A stretch of 64,000 nucleotides of DNA from Hymenobacter citatus (GCF_014333615.1 NZ_JACSCY010000003.1:248001-312000); one strand, 5' to 3'; positions 43,537-52,827 are shown, counted from the stretch's first letter. Translations and numbers: made by a program. Notes: generated by a model not told the origin, from the sequence alone.

Positions 43537-46005
43537 ATGACCTCTCCCTTACCCTCTTCTCGTTTGGCAACGCATACGGCGTTGTTTCTTTTTTTCTTGC
43601 TACTGGGCCACTTGGCGCAAGCTCAGACCTTACTTAGTGGTCGGGTAATGAATGCGGCGGGGGCCCCGCTGTCTGGCGCTTCCGTTGGCGTGCAGGGCAC
43701 CAATTTGGGCACCGATACCGATAGCAATGGTGAGTACACCATTACCCTCAGCCAGGGTGGCTCCTACGTGGTAGGTGTGCGCCTGCTGGGCTACCTCAAC
43801 CAGGAGCATCGCGTAACGGTGAAAACCGGCGAAAAGCAAACGCGCAATTTCATCCTAACCCCAGGCGACCGGCAGCTGGACGAAGTAACCGTGCAAGGCG
43901 ACCGTACCAACAAGTTCTCCCGCAAATCGAGTGAATACGTAGGTAAAATGCCGCTTTCAAACCTTGAGAATCCGCAGGTATATGCCACCGTGGGCAAAGA
44001 GCTACTGACGGAGCAGTTGGTATTTACCGTTGACGATGCCACCCGCAACGCGCCGGGTTTGCAGAAAATGTGGGAGCCCACTGGCCGTAGCGGTGATGGT
44101 GGCTCGTTCTACGCTTCGCGAGGCTTTGTGGTATCCAGCCAGCTGCGCAACGGCGTAGTGGGCAGCGTTACAAGCACCGTAGATGCCGTGAACCTGGAGA
44201 AGCTAGAAGTTATCAAAGGCCCATCGGCCACGCTCTACGGCAGTGCCCTGACCTCGTATGGCGGCCTGCTGAACCGCGTGACCAAGAAGCCCTACGAAAC
44301 GGTAGGGGGCGAGGTGGCTTTGTCGGCGGGCAGCTATGGTTTTCACCGGGCCAGTGTGGATGTGAACACGCCGCTGAACGCGAATAAAACCCTAGCCTTC
44401 CGCCTGAACGGCGCCTACCAGTACGAAGATAATTTCCAGAACCGCGGCTACACGGGCTTCACCAAAAACCTGGCTATTGCTCCTAGTCTGCAATTCCAAC
44501 CCACCGACCGCCTGACCATCAACCTGGATGCGGAAGTGTACCGCGGTACCAACGTGGGCAAACAACTGGTCTATATATATTACCTCGATAAAGTATCCAA
44601 CTTCGGCTTCTCACGGGCCGACCAGACCCCTTTGGACTACCGCCAATCGTACCAGGGGCCGGGTCTGACGCAGGACTCGCGCAGCACCAACCTGTTTGGC
44701 CAGGTGCGCTACCGCATTTCGCCTAGCTTCACCTCTACTACCTACCTCTCATCGAGCCGTAGCTTCTCGGAGGGCAAAGGCCCCTACTTCTATCTGGCTT
44801 CAGACATTGCCCTGAGCGGCGGCACGGTAACTACGCCCGGCGTCACTAGCCTGCTGCGGGCCGACCAGTCGACCCAGGACAGCCACCGCCAAGTATATGA
44901 AGTGCAACAGCTTTTCAACGGCGACTTCCTGCTAGGCAACTTGCGCAACCGTGTGGTGGTAGGCCTGGATTTCCTGCGTGTCGATTCTAATGTGGACTTC
45001 TTCGGGGGCATCATTGATACGGCCCCACTCAATGTGCCAGGCTACGATTATCGCACCTTCAATGGTAGGGCTGTTGATGCCGCCTACGCCGCCACGCCGC
45101 CACCGCATTACTTGGTCACTACCAAAATTAACACCTATAGCGCCTTTGCTTCGGATGTGCTCAACATCACCGACAAGCTCAGCGCGCTGGCTGCCGTGCG
45201 CGTCGACCGTTACGACAACAAAGGCGGCATTCTCTACTCGCCTATCGAGGCTTATGAGCAGACGGCCGTTTCGCCGAAGTTTGGTCTGGTATACCAGCCG
45301 GTGAAAGACCGCATTTCCTTGTTTGCGAACTACCAAAACAGTTTTAATAACCAGAACAGCAGCTACCAGAATGCTCAAGGCGAGTCGTTTGTGACCAAGC
45401 CTGAGCGTGCCAACCAAGTAGAGGGTGGCGTGAAGCTCGACGCGGCTCAGGGCCGGGTAAGCGCCACCGTGAGCTACTACGACATCCGGGTGCAGAACAT
45501 CCTGCGCACGCTCTACACCGACCCCAACACCAGCCTTACAGTGAGTGCCCAGGACGGCACCCAATGGAGCCGCGGTGCCGAGCTGAACCTGGTGGCCAAC
45601 CCGGTACAGGGCCTGAACATTGTGGGCGGCTTTGCTTATAACTACTCAAAGTTTGTGAATACCAGCGATGACGTGAACGGCCGTCGCCCCAACACGGCTT
45701 CTTCGCCCTACTTAGCCAATGCCTGGGTGAGCTACCGCCAGCCCAGCGGCACGCTGAAAGGCCTGGGCCTGGGCTTTGGGGGCAACTACGCCAGCGACAA
45801 CAAGATTCTCAACAGCGTATCGCAGGGCGTTTTCACCCTACCCAGCTACACAGTGCTCAACGCCAGTGCCTTCTATGATCTGCCGCATTACCGCTTTGCC
45901 GTGAAAATGGATAACCTCACCAATGAGCATTACTGGATAGGCTACACCACCCTCAATGCACAAAAGTTGCGCAGCATTATCGGCAGCATCGCTTATAAAT
46001 TTTAG
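43537..46005 (+). CDS. TonB-dependent siderophore receptor (FhuA/FoxA-like)
   Basis: An 822-residue protein; the ATG at 43537 starts before the signal helix (about 14-30, ending LAQAQ). A carboxypeptidase-regulatory-like domain follows (LLSGRVMNAAGAPLSGASVGVQGTNLGTDTDSNGEYTITL). The TonB box is in LDEVTVQGDR. The plug has DDATRNAPGLQ, SFYASRGFVVSSQLRNGVVG and LEKLEVIKGPSATLYGSALTSYGGLLNRVTKKP. The barrel ends with SIIGSIAYKF, a terminal Phe as required. It imports ferric siderophores. There is no STN domain, so it is not a signalling receptor. A PepSY membrane protein follows, the usual partner for iron release or reduction. Confidence 0.9.
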   Translation: MTSPLPSSRLATHTALFLFFLLLGHLAQAQTLLSGRVMNAAGAPLSGASVGVQGTNLGTDTDSNGEYTITLSQGGSYVVGVRLLGYLNQEHRVTVKTGEKQTRNFILTPGDRQLDEVTVQGDRTNKFSRKSSEYVGKMPLSNLENPQVYATVGKELLTEQLVFTVDDATRNAPGLQKMWEPTGRSGDGGSFYASRGFVVSSQLRNGVVGSVTSTVDAVNLEKLEVIKGPSATLYGSALTSYGGLLNRVTKKPYETVGGEVALSAGSYGFHRASVDVNTPLNANKTLAFRLNGAYQYEDNFQNRGYTGFTKNLAIAPSLQFQPTDRLTINLDAEVYRGTNVGKQLVYIYYLDKVSNFGFSRADQTPLDYRQSYQGPGLTQDSRSTNLFGQVRYRISPSFTSTTYLSSSRSFSEGKGPYFYLASDIALSGGTVTTPGVTSLLRADQSTQDSHRQVYEVQQLFNGDFLLGNLRNRVVVGLDFLRVDSNVDFFGGIIDTAPLNVPGYDYRTFNGRAVDAAYAATPPPHYLVTTKINTYSAFASDVLNITDKLSALAAVRVDRYDNKGGILYSPIEAYEQTAVSPKFGLVYQPVKDRISLFANYQNSFNNQNSSYQNAQGESFVTKPERANQVEGGVKLDAAQGRVSATVSYYDIRVQNILRTLYTDPNTSLTVSAQDGTQWSRGAELNLVANPVQGLNIVGGFAYNYSKFVNTSDDVNGRRPNTASSPYLANAWVSYRQPSGTLKGLGLGFGGNYASDNKILNSVSQGVFTLPSYTVLNASAFYDLPHYRFAVKMDNLTNEHYWIGYTTLNAQKLRSIIGSIAYKF

Positions 46006-46015
46006 TTGGTAGAGT

Positions 46016-46125
46016 GCTGGCTGAACGATGTAGAGACGCATCCTTGCGTCTCATCGCCCGCGCCGCGTGACCGGTATCGTTCAACGACAAGACGCAAGGA
46101 TGCGTCTCTACATCGTTCAGCCAGC
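46016..46125. repeat. REPIN-like double hairpin, family B
   Basis: Arms 46016-46052 and 46090-46125 with GAGACGCA-TCCT-TGCGTCTC. The outer parts (GCTGGCTGAACGATG and reverse) also pair. Confidence 0.85.
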
Positions 46126-46157
46126 AACTCTGACAACCAAACCCAACACTCCCGCCT

Positions 46158-47303
46158 ATGACGGTTAAGCAGCTCGTTGGCAAACTACACCTCTGGCTCG
46201 GACTCGCGTCCGGGCTGGTGGTGTTTATAGTGAGCCTCACCGGCGCCATCTTCGTGTTTCAGGATGACATCCGGGACCTGACGGAGCCCTGGCGCACGGT
46301 AGAGGCCCAGGCCACCGCCATGGCCCTACCCTCGCAGCTGCAAGCCGCCGCCCTGGCCCCCCACCCCGGCCAAGCTACCCCCGCCGATACCTGGGTGACG
46401 TACTTCGGCCCCGAGCGCTCGGCCACCGTGTTCTTCACCGACAAAGCCGGCAACCCCATTCAGGTGTACCTGAACCCCTACACCGGGCAGGTGCTAAAGG
46501 AGCAGAACCTGCGCACGCACTTCTTCAGCATTGTGCAGGAAATCCACATGCACCTGCTGCTGCCAGAGGCTATTGCCAAGTGGGTGGTAGGCGGCTCGGT
46601 CATCATCTTTGTGGTGATGCTCGTTACGGGCATTGTGCTGTGGTGGCCCAAGCGCAAGCATGAGCGCAAACAGCGCCTCACCATTAAGTGGGGTGCCCGC
46701 TGGCGGCGCGTCAACTACGATTTGCACAATGTACTGGGCTTTTATGCGGCCAGCATTGGGCTGGTGCTGGCACTGACGGGCCTGGTGATGATTTTTCCCG
46801 GTATGCTGGAGGCCACGCAGGTGGCGGTGGATGGGGGCCGAAAGGCGCCGCCGGAAATCATGACCACTCAGCTTGACACCCTGCAAACCGCGACGGCCAC
46901 TACCCAGCCCCTACCCGACGTGGTGTACCGCACTGTCCGCCGCCTGTCGCCTACCTATGAGATGATTCTGCTAGGTCCCACCGGCACGGGCAAGACCCCG
47001 GCGTTTTGCTGGACCTACCAGAAAGCCCTGCACTACTACCATCGCGACGAGTACGCCTTTCACCCGATTTCGGGCAAGCTATTGGACTCCCGCTTTCACG
47101 CCACCAAGAGCGCCGGAACCAAGCTTTCTGATATGAACTACGACCTGCACACGGGGCAGATTCTGGGGTTTGGGGGCAAGCTGGTAGCCTTTCTGGCTAG
47201 CCTGATTTCGGCTAGCCTACCCGTTACGGGTACGATTATCTGGTGGGGTAGGCGCCACAAAAAAAGCCCGCACAAGCGCCCCGTGCGCGTGGCGGTGGGG
47301 TAG
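46158..47303 (+). CDS. PepSY-associated transmembrane protein (iron uptake accessory)
   Basis: A 381-residue inner-membrane protein. Helix 1 (about 10-33) follows VKQLVGKLHLWLGLASGLVVFIVSLTGAIFVFQDDI, the typical PepSY-TM opening with the conserved His. A periplasmic PepSY-like region has IQVYLNPYTGQVLKEQNLR. Then come paired helices with HMHLLLPEAIAKWVVGGSVIIFVVMLVTGIVLWWPKRK and NYDLHNVLGFYAASIGLVLALTGLVMIF, and a last helix ending TIIWWGRRHKKSPHKR. The conserved histidines could bind heme for ferric reduction. It lies directly after a siderophore receptor. The GPTGTGKT-like string at about residue 275 is in a periplasmic segment and is not taken as a nucleotide site. Confidence 0.88.
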   Translation: MTVKQLVGKLHLWLGLASGLVVFIVSLTGAIFVFQDDIRDLTEPWRTVEAQATAMALPSQLQAAALAPHPGQATPADTWVTYFGPERSATVFFTDKAGNPIQVYLNPYTGQVLKEQNLRTHFFSIVQEIHMHLLLPEAIAKWVVGGSVIIFVVMLVTGIVLWWPKRKHERKQRLTIKWGARWRRVNYDLHNVLGFYAASIGLVLALTGLVMIFPGMLEATQVAVDGGRKAPPEIMTTQLDTLQTATATTQPLPDVVYRTVRRLSPTYEMILLGPTGTGKTPAFCWTYQKALHYYHRDEYAFHPISGKLLDSRFHATKSAGTKLSDMNYDLHTGQILGFGGKLVAFLASLISASLPVTGTIIWWGRRHKKSPHKRPVRVAVG

Positions 47304-47321
47304 GCTACAAGAAATACCAGC

Positions 47322-47416
47322 CCGTCATGCTGAGCTTGTCGAAGCATCTCGCGTGCTGACGACAGATAGTATCTAGCATCAGCACGCGAGATGCTTCGAC
47401 AAGCTCAGCATGACGG
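47322..47416. repeat. REPIN-like double hairpin, family A, perfect 38-bp arms
   Basis: Arms 47322-47359 and 47379-47416 are identical inverted copies (CCGTCATGCTGAGCTTGTC type). Each arm has its own stem ATGCT...AGCAT. The spacer reads CGACAGATAGTATCTAGCA. Confidence 0.9.
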
Positions 47417-47463
47417 TCTTATAGTTCCTTGCGTATCATCGTTCACTTGCTGACTCATACCCC

Positions 47464-47507
47464 AAAAAAGTAACGCCGCAGCCTCTAGGTTGCGGCGTTA
47501 CTTTTTT
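47464..47507. terminator. Strong bidirectional-looking terminator after the iron locus
   Basis: The stem GTAACGCCGCAGCCT/AGGTTGCGGCGTTAC is flanked by A6 and T6 runs. It ends the siderophore receptor/PepSY unit. The rest of the 320-base gap up to the first tldD holds only a palindromic element and presumably the tldD promoter. Confidence 0.85.
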
Positions 47508-47623
47508 GTGAAGATTAGGTGAACAACGGATGCAGCCTGGCTCGGCTACGTGCGTCCTTCTTGTGAAGTTTCACGATTTATTGGTAAACTTCCGATCAAC
47601 CTATCACCAAAACCACAACCTGC

Positions 47624-49273
47624 TTGAAAAGACGTGACTTTGTGGGCTTAACCGGCCTGGCCACCGGTGCCCTGTTCCTACCCTCTATTCCGGGCTTTGG
47701 CAGCACGCTGGTAACACCGGAGCGGCTGCTGGAAACCGTGGACGTGGCCGTGAAGAAACGCCTAGCCGACGCCGCCCTGAACGCCGCCAAATCGGCGGGG
47801 GCCAGCTACGCCGATGTACGCATTGGGCGCTACCTCAACCAAAGTATTTTCACCCGCGAAAAGCAGGTGCAGAACATTGGCAGCGGCGAAAGCCAGGGCG
47901 CGGGCGTGCGGGTTATTGCCAACGGCACCTGGGGCTTTGCCGCTACCAACGACCTTTCGGAAGCCGGCCTGGCCAAGGCTGCCCAAACGGCCACGGCCAT
48001 TGCCAAAGCCAACAGCAAGGTACAGAAGGAGAAGGTGATTTTGGCTCCGCAGAAGGGCTTCGGCGAGGTGAGCTGGAAAACGCCCATCGTGCAGAGCGCC
48101 TTCGAGGTGCCCATTGCCCAGAAGGTAGACCTGCTGCTCTCGGCCAACGGCAAGGCGCTGGAGGGCGGCGCGTCGTTTGTAAACTCGGCCCTGTTCCAGA
48201 TCAACGAGCAGAAGTACTTTGCCAGTACCGACGGTTCCTACATCGACCAGGACATTCACCGCATCTGGCCTACCTTCACAGTGTCGGCCGTGGACCGCAG
48301 CTCGGGCAAGTTCCGCTCGCGGCAGGCCCTGAGCGCGCCCATGGGCATGGGTTACGAGTACCTGATACCCAAGGCTCAGGACAAGATTGCGGGGCCGGCC
48401 GGCTCGGGCCTGGTGGGCTACAAGATGAGCTACGACTTGCTGGAGGACATTACGGCCGCCACCCGCGAGGCCAAGCAGAAAATTACGGCTAAGTCGGTGA
48501 CGCCGGGCAAGTACGACCTCGTGCTCGACCCCAACCACTTGGGCCTCACCATTCACGAAAGCATTGGCCACGCCACCGAGCTGGACCGCGTGCTGGGCTA
48601 CGAGGCTAACTACGCCGGTACCTCGTTTGCTACCCTCGATTGGAAAAAGCAGAACAAGCCCTACGGCTCGAAGGTGGTGAACATTGTGGCCGACAAAACG
48701 CAGCCCGGCTCGCTGGGTGCCGTGGGCTACGACGATGAAGGCGTGAAAGCCGGCCAGTGGGATATCATCAAGGACGGCATGCTGGTGGACTACCAGAAAA
48801 TCCGCGACCAGGCGCACATCGTGGGCCAAGACCATTCCGACGGCTGCTGCTACGCACAGTCGTGGGAAGATGTGCAGTTCCAGCGCATGCCCAACGTGAG
48901 TTTGAAACCTGGTAAGGCCAAAATGAGCGTGGACGATATGGTGAAGAACGTGGACAAAGGCATCTACATTGCCGGCCGCGGTTCGTTTTCCATCGACCAG
49001 CAGCGCTACAACTTCCAGTTTGGCGGCACCGTGTTCTACGCCATCAACAAAGGCAAGATTGACGGCATGTTGGAAGACGTGGCCTACCAGGCCAACACCC
49101 AGGAGTTCTGGAATTCCTGCGCCGCCACCTGCGACCAGTCAGATTATCGCATGTTTGGTTCCTTCAACGACGGCAAAGGCCAACCTGCGCAAAGCTCGGC
49201 CGTGAGCCACGGCTCGGCTACCACCCGCTTCAACGGCGTGAATGTGATTAATACCGCTCGCAAAATCGGGTAG
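47624..49273 (+). CDS. tldD: TldD-family metalloprotease with Tat signal, copy 1
   Basis: A 549-residue protein from a TTG start (47624), the same start type as copy 2. The N-terminus KRRDFVGLTGLATGALFLPSIPGFG is a twin-arginine signal, so the protein is probably exported folded; the classic E. coli TldD is cytosolic. The zinc motif is His311-Glu-Ser-Ile-Gly-His316 (HExxxH), with a conserved Cys-rich FWNSCAATCDQSDYR near the C-terminus supplying a candidate third ligand. TldD with TldE degrades unstructured peptides and matures some RiPPs. In this copy the motif continues GHATELD, while copies 2 and 3 have GHPLELD. Confidence 0.88.
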   Translation: MKRRDFVGLTGLATGALFLPSIPGFGSTLVTPERLLETVDVAVKKRLADAALNAAKSAGASYADVRIGRYLNQSIFTREKQVQNIGSGESQGAGVRVIANGTWGFAATNDLSEAGLAKAAQTATAIAKANSKVQKEKVILAPQKGFGEVSWKTPIVQSAFEVPIAQKVDLLLSANGKALEGGASFVNSALFQINEQKYFASTDGSYIDQDIHRIWPTFTVSAVDRSSGKFRSRQALSAPMGMGYEYLIPKAQDKIAGPAGSGLVGYKMSYDLLEDITAATREAKQKITAKSVTPGKYDLVLDPNHLGLTIHESIGHATELDRVLGYEANYAGTSFATLDWKKQNKPYGSKVVNIVADKTQPGSLGAVGYDDEGVKAGQWDIIKDGMLVDYQKIRDQAHIVGQDHSDGCCYAQSWEDVQFQRMPNVSLKPGKAKMSVDDMVKNVDKGIYIAGRGSFSIDQQRYNFQFGGTVFYAINKGKIDGMLEDVAYQANTQEFWNSCAATCDQSDYRMFGSFNDGKGQPAQSSAVSHGSATTRFNGVNVINTARKIG

Positions 49274-49340
49274 GGCGCCTGCCTCTACCCTTTACCATTC
49301 GCAACATCAGCAACGATGGGCGCTTGCAAAGCGCCCCTAC
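49270..49340. repeat. Partial family C element
   Basis: The right arm is complete (49311-49340; GGGCGCT-TGCAA-AGCGCCC). The left arm is shortened to GTAGGGCGCCTGC and contains the UAG stop of tldD copy 1 (49271-49273). Confidence 0.75.
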
Positions 49341-49352
49341 TTCACTTCATAC

Positions 49353-50687
49353 ATGGCAATTCTCTCCCAATCAGAAGCACAGGCCATTCTGACCAAAGTG
49401 CTCAGCTTCAGCAAGGCCGATGAGTGCGAGGCGTCGCTCTCGGGCAACGTCGGTGGCAACGTGCGCACGGCGCGCAACACCATCAGCACCAGCGGTGCTA
49501 GCGACAACGTGTCGCTGGCCGTGGAGTCGCGCTTCGGCAAGCGCTCGGGCGTGGCTACCTGCAACCAGTTCGACGACGCTACCCTGCGTAGCTGCGTGCA
49601 ACGCGCCGAGGAAATCGCACGGTTGGCTCCCGAAAGCCCCGAGTATATGCCCCTGCTCGGCCCGCAGCAGTACGTGGCCGCTCCCGAGTCGTTCTCGCAA
49701 CGCACGGCCGCCATCAACCCCGACTACCGCGCCACGCAGGTAGCCGCCGGCATGCAGATCTGCGACCAGCAAAAGCTGTCGTCGGCTGCTTTCCTGGAAG
49801 ACTCAGCCGGATTCCGGGCCGTGCGCAACAGCAAGGGCTTGCAGGCCTACCAGCAGCGTAGCGGCGTAACGTATAGCGTAACGGTGCGCACGCCCGACGG
49901 CACCGGCTCGGGCTACGCCACCGCCGACTACAACGACGCCAGCAAGCTCGATACCAGCGCCCTCACGACCACAGCCGCCAAGAAAGCGGCTATGTCGCGC
50001 GAGGCGAAGGCTATTGAGCCCGGCAAGTACACCGTGATTATGGAGCCCGCCGCGCTGGTCGCTAATACCGATGCTTCGTTGCTGGCTGCGCTGATGGGTG
50101 CCCTCGATGCCCGCTCGGCCGACGAAGGCCGCTCGTTCCTGAGCAAAAAAGGAGGCGGTAATAAGAAGGGCGAAAAGCTCTTTGATGAGCGCGTGACCAT
50201 CTACTCGGACCCTACCAACCCCGACATTGCCGACCTCACGTTCTCCGGCGATGGCCGCCCACACCAGAAGACCACCTGGATTGAGAAGGGGGTAGTAAAG
50301 AACCTCTACACCTCGCGCTACTGGGCCCAGAAAGCCGGTATTCCTGATATTCCGCGCCCCAACGGCTGGATTATGGAAGGCGGCACGCAGAGCCTGGAAG
50401 ACATGATAAAGGGCACGCAGAAAGGCATTCTGGTGACGCGCCTGTGGTACATCCGCCCCGTAGACCCGCAAACGCTGCTCTACACCGGCCTGACGCGCGA
50501 CGGAACGTTCTACATCGAGAACGGCAAGATCAAGCACCCGGTGAAGAACTTCCGCTTCAACGAGTCGCCGATTATCATGCTCAACAACCTGGAGGCCATT
50601 GGCAAGCCGGTGCGCATGGGCGGCAACCTGGTGCCCCCGCTCAAGATTCGCGACTTCACCTTCACCAGCCTGTCGGACGCGGTGTAA
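49353..50687 (+). CDS. tldE: TldE/PmbA-family partner protein, copy 1
   Basis: A 444-residue protein. Start AILSQSEAQAILTKVLSFSKADECEASLSG; no signal peptide is visible, unlike the TldD partners. Family landmarks are [74 protein letters not shown] and the conserved C-terminus [36 protein letters not shown]. It lacks the HExxxH motif, as TldE proteins do, and serves as the non-catalytic half of the TldD-TldE heterodimer. It lies 79 bases after tldD copy 1. If the complex works outside the cytosol, TldE would need to be carried through Tat with TldD. Confidence 0.88.
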   Translation: MAILSQSEAQAILTKVLSFSKADECEASLSGNVGGNVRTARNTISTSGASDNVSLAVESRFGKRSGVATCNQFDDATLRSCVQRAEEIARLAPESPEYMPLLGPQQYVAAPESFSQRTAAINPDYRATQVAAGMQICDQQKLSSAAFLEDSAGFRAVRNSKGLQAYQQRSGVTYSVTVRTPDGTGSGYATADYNDASKLDTSALTTTAAKKAAMSREAKAIEPGKYTVIMEPAALVANTDASLLAALMGALDARSADEGRSFLSKKGGGNKKGEKLFDERVTIYSDPTNPDIADLTFSGDGRPHQKTTWIEKGVVKNLYTSRYWAQKAGIPDIPRPNGWIMEGGTQSLEDMIKGTQKGILVTRLWYIRPVDPQTLLYTGLTRDGTFYIENGKIKHPVKNFRFNESPIIMLNNLEAIGKPVRMGGNLVPPLKIRDFTFTSLSDAV

Positions 50688-50688
50688 C

Positions 50689-51155
50689 GTGTCATTCCGA
50701 GCGGAGCGAGGAATCTGAGTGATAAGCATGCATTCAGGTTTCTTGCTTCACTCAAAAGCATATCACGCTATATGCGACACCATCACTATTACGTTTACCT
50801 GGTTACCAATCCCAAACGAACTACCCTCTACATAGGCGTCACAAACGACTTGGTGCGTCGTTTGGATCAGCATACGAGCAACGAAGGGCAGCCTTACACA
50901 TTTGCAGGCCGCTACTTCTGCAACTTGCTAGTGTACTGGGAACAGTTTGGCGATATTAAGCAGGCAATTGCTCGTGAAAAGGAGATAAAGGGCTGGCGAC
51001 GCGAGAAAAAAGACGCGTTGATTGCCAGCTTCAATCCGGATTGGCGGGATCTGACAACGGAAGTAACTCCCTAAACAACTTGTCGCTGAGCCGCAGTGAA
51101 GAACATAGATTGCCTACGTGGTAAATCAGATTCCTCGCTGCGCTCGGAATGACAC
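50689..51155. mobile_element. Candidate mobile palindromic unit: family A arms enclosing a GIY-YIG gene
   Basis: The left arm 50689-50718 (GTGTCATTCCGAGCGGAGCG type) and right arm 51126-51155 match as reverse complements at 29 of 30 positions. Each arm contains the small stem ATTCC...GGAAT typical of family A. Instead of the usual 20-80-base spacer, the 407 bases between the arms hold a complete GIY-YIG nuclease gene. The unit sits between tldE copy 1 and tldD copy 2 without damaging either. The mobile label is an inference from this structure. Confidence 0.6.
50772..51074 (+). CDS. GIY-YIG family nuclease (single-domain, UPF0213/URI-like)
   Basis: A 100-residue protein from ATG 50772. The GIY strand is YYVYLVTN (6-13) and the YIG strand is LYIGVTNDL (19-27). 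The catalytic arginine follows in VRRLDQH (Arg30), and the metal-binding glutamate is in AIAREKEIKGWRREKK (Glu69), completing the active site. It would make single- or double-strand cuts in DNA. Its codon use and A/T content differ visibly from the flanking tldE and tldD genes. The gene sits between the two arms of a family A palindrome, which suggests it is cargo of, or a helper for, that element family. Confidence 0.9.
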   Translation: MRHHHYYVYLVTNPKRTTLYIGVTNDLVRRLDQHTSNEGQPYTFAGRYFCNLLVYWEQFGDIKQAIAREKEIKGWRREKKDALIASFNPDWRDLTTEVTP

Positions 51156-51171
51156 TTTAACCCCTACCCCT

Positions 51172-52827
51172 TTGAAACGTCGTGATTTTGTGGGACTGAC
51201 CGGCTTAGCGGCTGGCTCCCTTTTACTACCCAGCATCCCCGGTTTCGGCAGCGGGCTGCTGGTGACGCCGGAGCGCCTGCTGGAGCCCGGCCTGGACGTG
51301 GCCCTGAAAAAGCGCCTGGCTGATGTGGCCCTGAACGCGGCCAAATCGGCGGGGGCTACCTATGCTGATGTGCGCATTGGGCGCTACCTCAACCAGGGCA
51401 TTTTCACCCGCGAAAAGCAGGTGCAGAACATTGCCAGCAGCGAAAGCCAGGGTGTGGGCATCCGGGTTATTGCCAACGGCACCTGGGGCTTTGCCTCTAC
51501 CAACCAGATAACCGACGAAGGCATTGCCAAGGCCGCACAGCTGGCCGTAGCCATTGCTAAGGCCAACAGCAAGGTGCAGAAAGAGCCCGTGAAGCTGGTG
51601 CCGCAGAAAGGCTACGGCACGGTGTCGTGGAAAACGCCCATTACGCAGAATGCTTTTGAGGTACCCATTGCCCAGAAGGTAGACCTGCTGATGGAAACCA
51701 ACGCCAAGGCCCTGGCCGGCGGCGCGTCGTTTGTGAACTCGGCGCTGTTTCAGGTGAACGAGCAGAAGTATTTTGCCAGCACCGACGGCTCCTACATCGA
51801 CCAGGACATCCACCGCATCTGGCCTACCTTCACCGTTACGGCCATCGACCGGGCTTCGGGCAAGTTCCGCTCGCGGCCTTCTATGAGCGCGTCGATGGGC
51901 TTGGGTTACGAGTACCTCACGCCTAGCGCCAAGGAAAAAATTGCCGGGCCGGCCGGCTCCGATGTCATTGGCTACAAGCAGCGCTACGACATCCTGGAAG
52001 ACGTGACCAACGCCACCAAACAGGCGAAGCAGAAGCTCACGGCCAAATCGGTGACGCCGGGCAAGTACGACCTCGTGCTCGACCCGCACCACCTGGGCCT
52101 GACCATCCACGAATCGGTAGGGCACCCGCTGGAGCTGGACCGCGTGCTGGGCTATGAGGCTAACTACGCTGGTACTTCTTTCGCCGATCTGGCTTGGAAG
52201 GCGAAGAACATTCCGTACGGCTCGAAGCAGGTGACCATTGTGGCCGACAAGCTACAACCCGGCTCGCTGGGCGCGGTGGGCTACGACGACGAAGGTGTGA
52301 AAACCAAGCGCTGGACGCTGATTGACCAGGGCAAGCTGGTGGATTACGAGAAAATCCGCGACCAGGCGCACATCGTGGGACAAAACGAATCGGATGGGTG
52401 CTGCTACGCGCAGTCGTGGCAGGATGTGCAATTCCAGCGCATGCCCAACGTAAGCCTGCAACCCGGCAAGGCCAAAATGAGCGTGGATGACATGGTAAAA
52501 GGCGTGGATAAAGGCATCTACATCGCCGGCAACGGATCCTTCTCCATCGACCAGCAGCGCTACAATTTCCAGTTCGGCGGCATCGTGTTCTACGCCATCG
52601 AGAAGGGCAAAATCACGGGCATGCTGGAAGACGTGGCCTACCAGGCCAACACCCAGGAGTTCTGGAACAGCTGCGCCGCCAGCTGCGACGAATCGGACTA
52701 CCGCCTCGTGGGCTTCTTCAACGATGGCAAAGGCCAGCCAGGCCAAAGCTCGGCCGTGAGCCACGGCTCGGCCACTACCCGGTTTAACGGCGTGAACGTG
52801 ATTAACACCGCCCGCAAGATTGGGTAA
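51172..52827 (+). CDS. tldD: TldD-family metalloprotease with Tat signal, copy 2
   Basis: A 551-residue paralogue starting at TTG 51172, which gives the same KRRDFVGLTGLAAGSLLLPSIPGFG twin-arginine signal as copy 1. The longer in-frame reading begins inside the right arm of the GIY-YIG element and is rejected. The zinc motif is HESVGHPLELD, with the C-terminal FWNSCAASCDESDYR. Most of the body is near-identical in wording to copy 1 (for example YIDQDIHRIWPTFTV, SDGCCYAQSW, PNVSLQPGKAKMSVDDMVKGVDKGIYIAG). No tldE follows directly; the next gene is a third tldD, so this copy may share a TldE partner. Confidence 0.87.
   Translation: MKRRDFVGLTGLAAGSLLLPSIPGFGSGLLVTPERLLEPGLDVALKKRLADVALNAAKSAGATYADVRIGRYLNQGIFTREKQVQNIASSESQGVGIRVIANGTWGFASTNQITDEGIAKAAQLAVAIAKANSKVQKEPVKLVPQKGYGTVSWKTPITQNAFEVPIAQKVDLLMETNAKALAGGASFVNSALFQVNEQKYFASTDGSYIDQDIHRIWPTFTVTAIDRASGKFRSRPSMSASMGLGYEYLTPSAKEKIAGPAGSDVIGYKQRYDILEDVTNATKQAKQKLTAKSVTPGKYDLVLDPHHLGLTIHESVGHPLELDRVLGYEANYAGTSFADLAWKAKNIPYGSKQVTIVADKLQPGSLGAVGYDDEGVKTKRWTLIDQGKLVDYEKIRDQAHIVGQNESDGCCYAQSWQDVQFQRMPNVSLQPGKAKMSVDDMVKGVDKGIYIAGNGSFSIDQQRYNFQFGGIVFYAIEKGKITGMLEDVAYQANTQEFWNSCAASCDESDYRLVGFFNDGKGQPGQSSAVSHGSATTRFNGVNVINTARKIG

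Noticed and set aside
46970..46999. Walker A-like GPTGTGKT in the PepSY protein
   Set aside because: It lies in an extracytoplasmic segment of a membrane protein without any Walker B or P-loop fold context, so it is treated as chance.
51118..51171. N-terminal extension of TldD copy 2
   Set aside because: It reads through the right arm of the GIY-YIG element and would bury the twin-arginine signal; TTG 51172 matches the start of copy 1.
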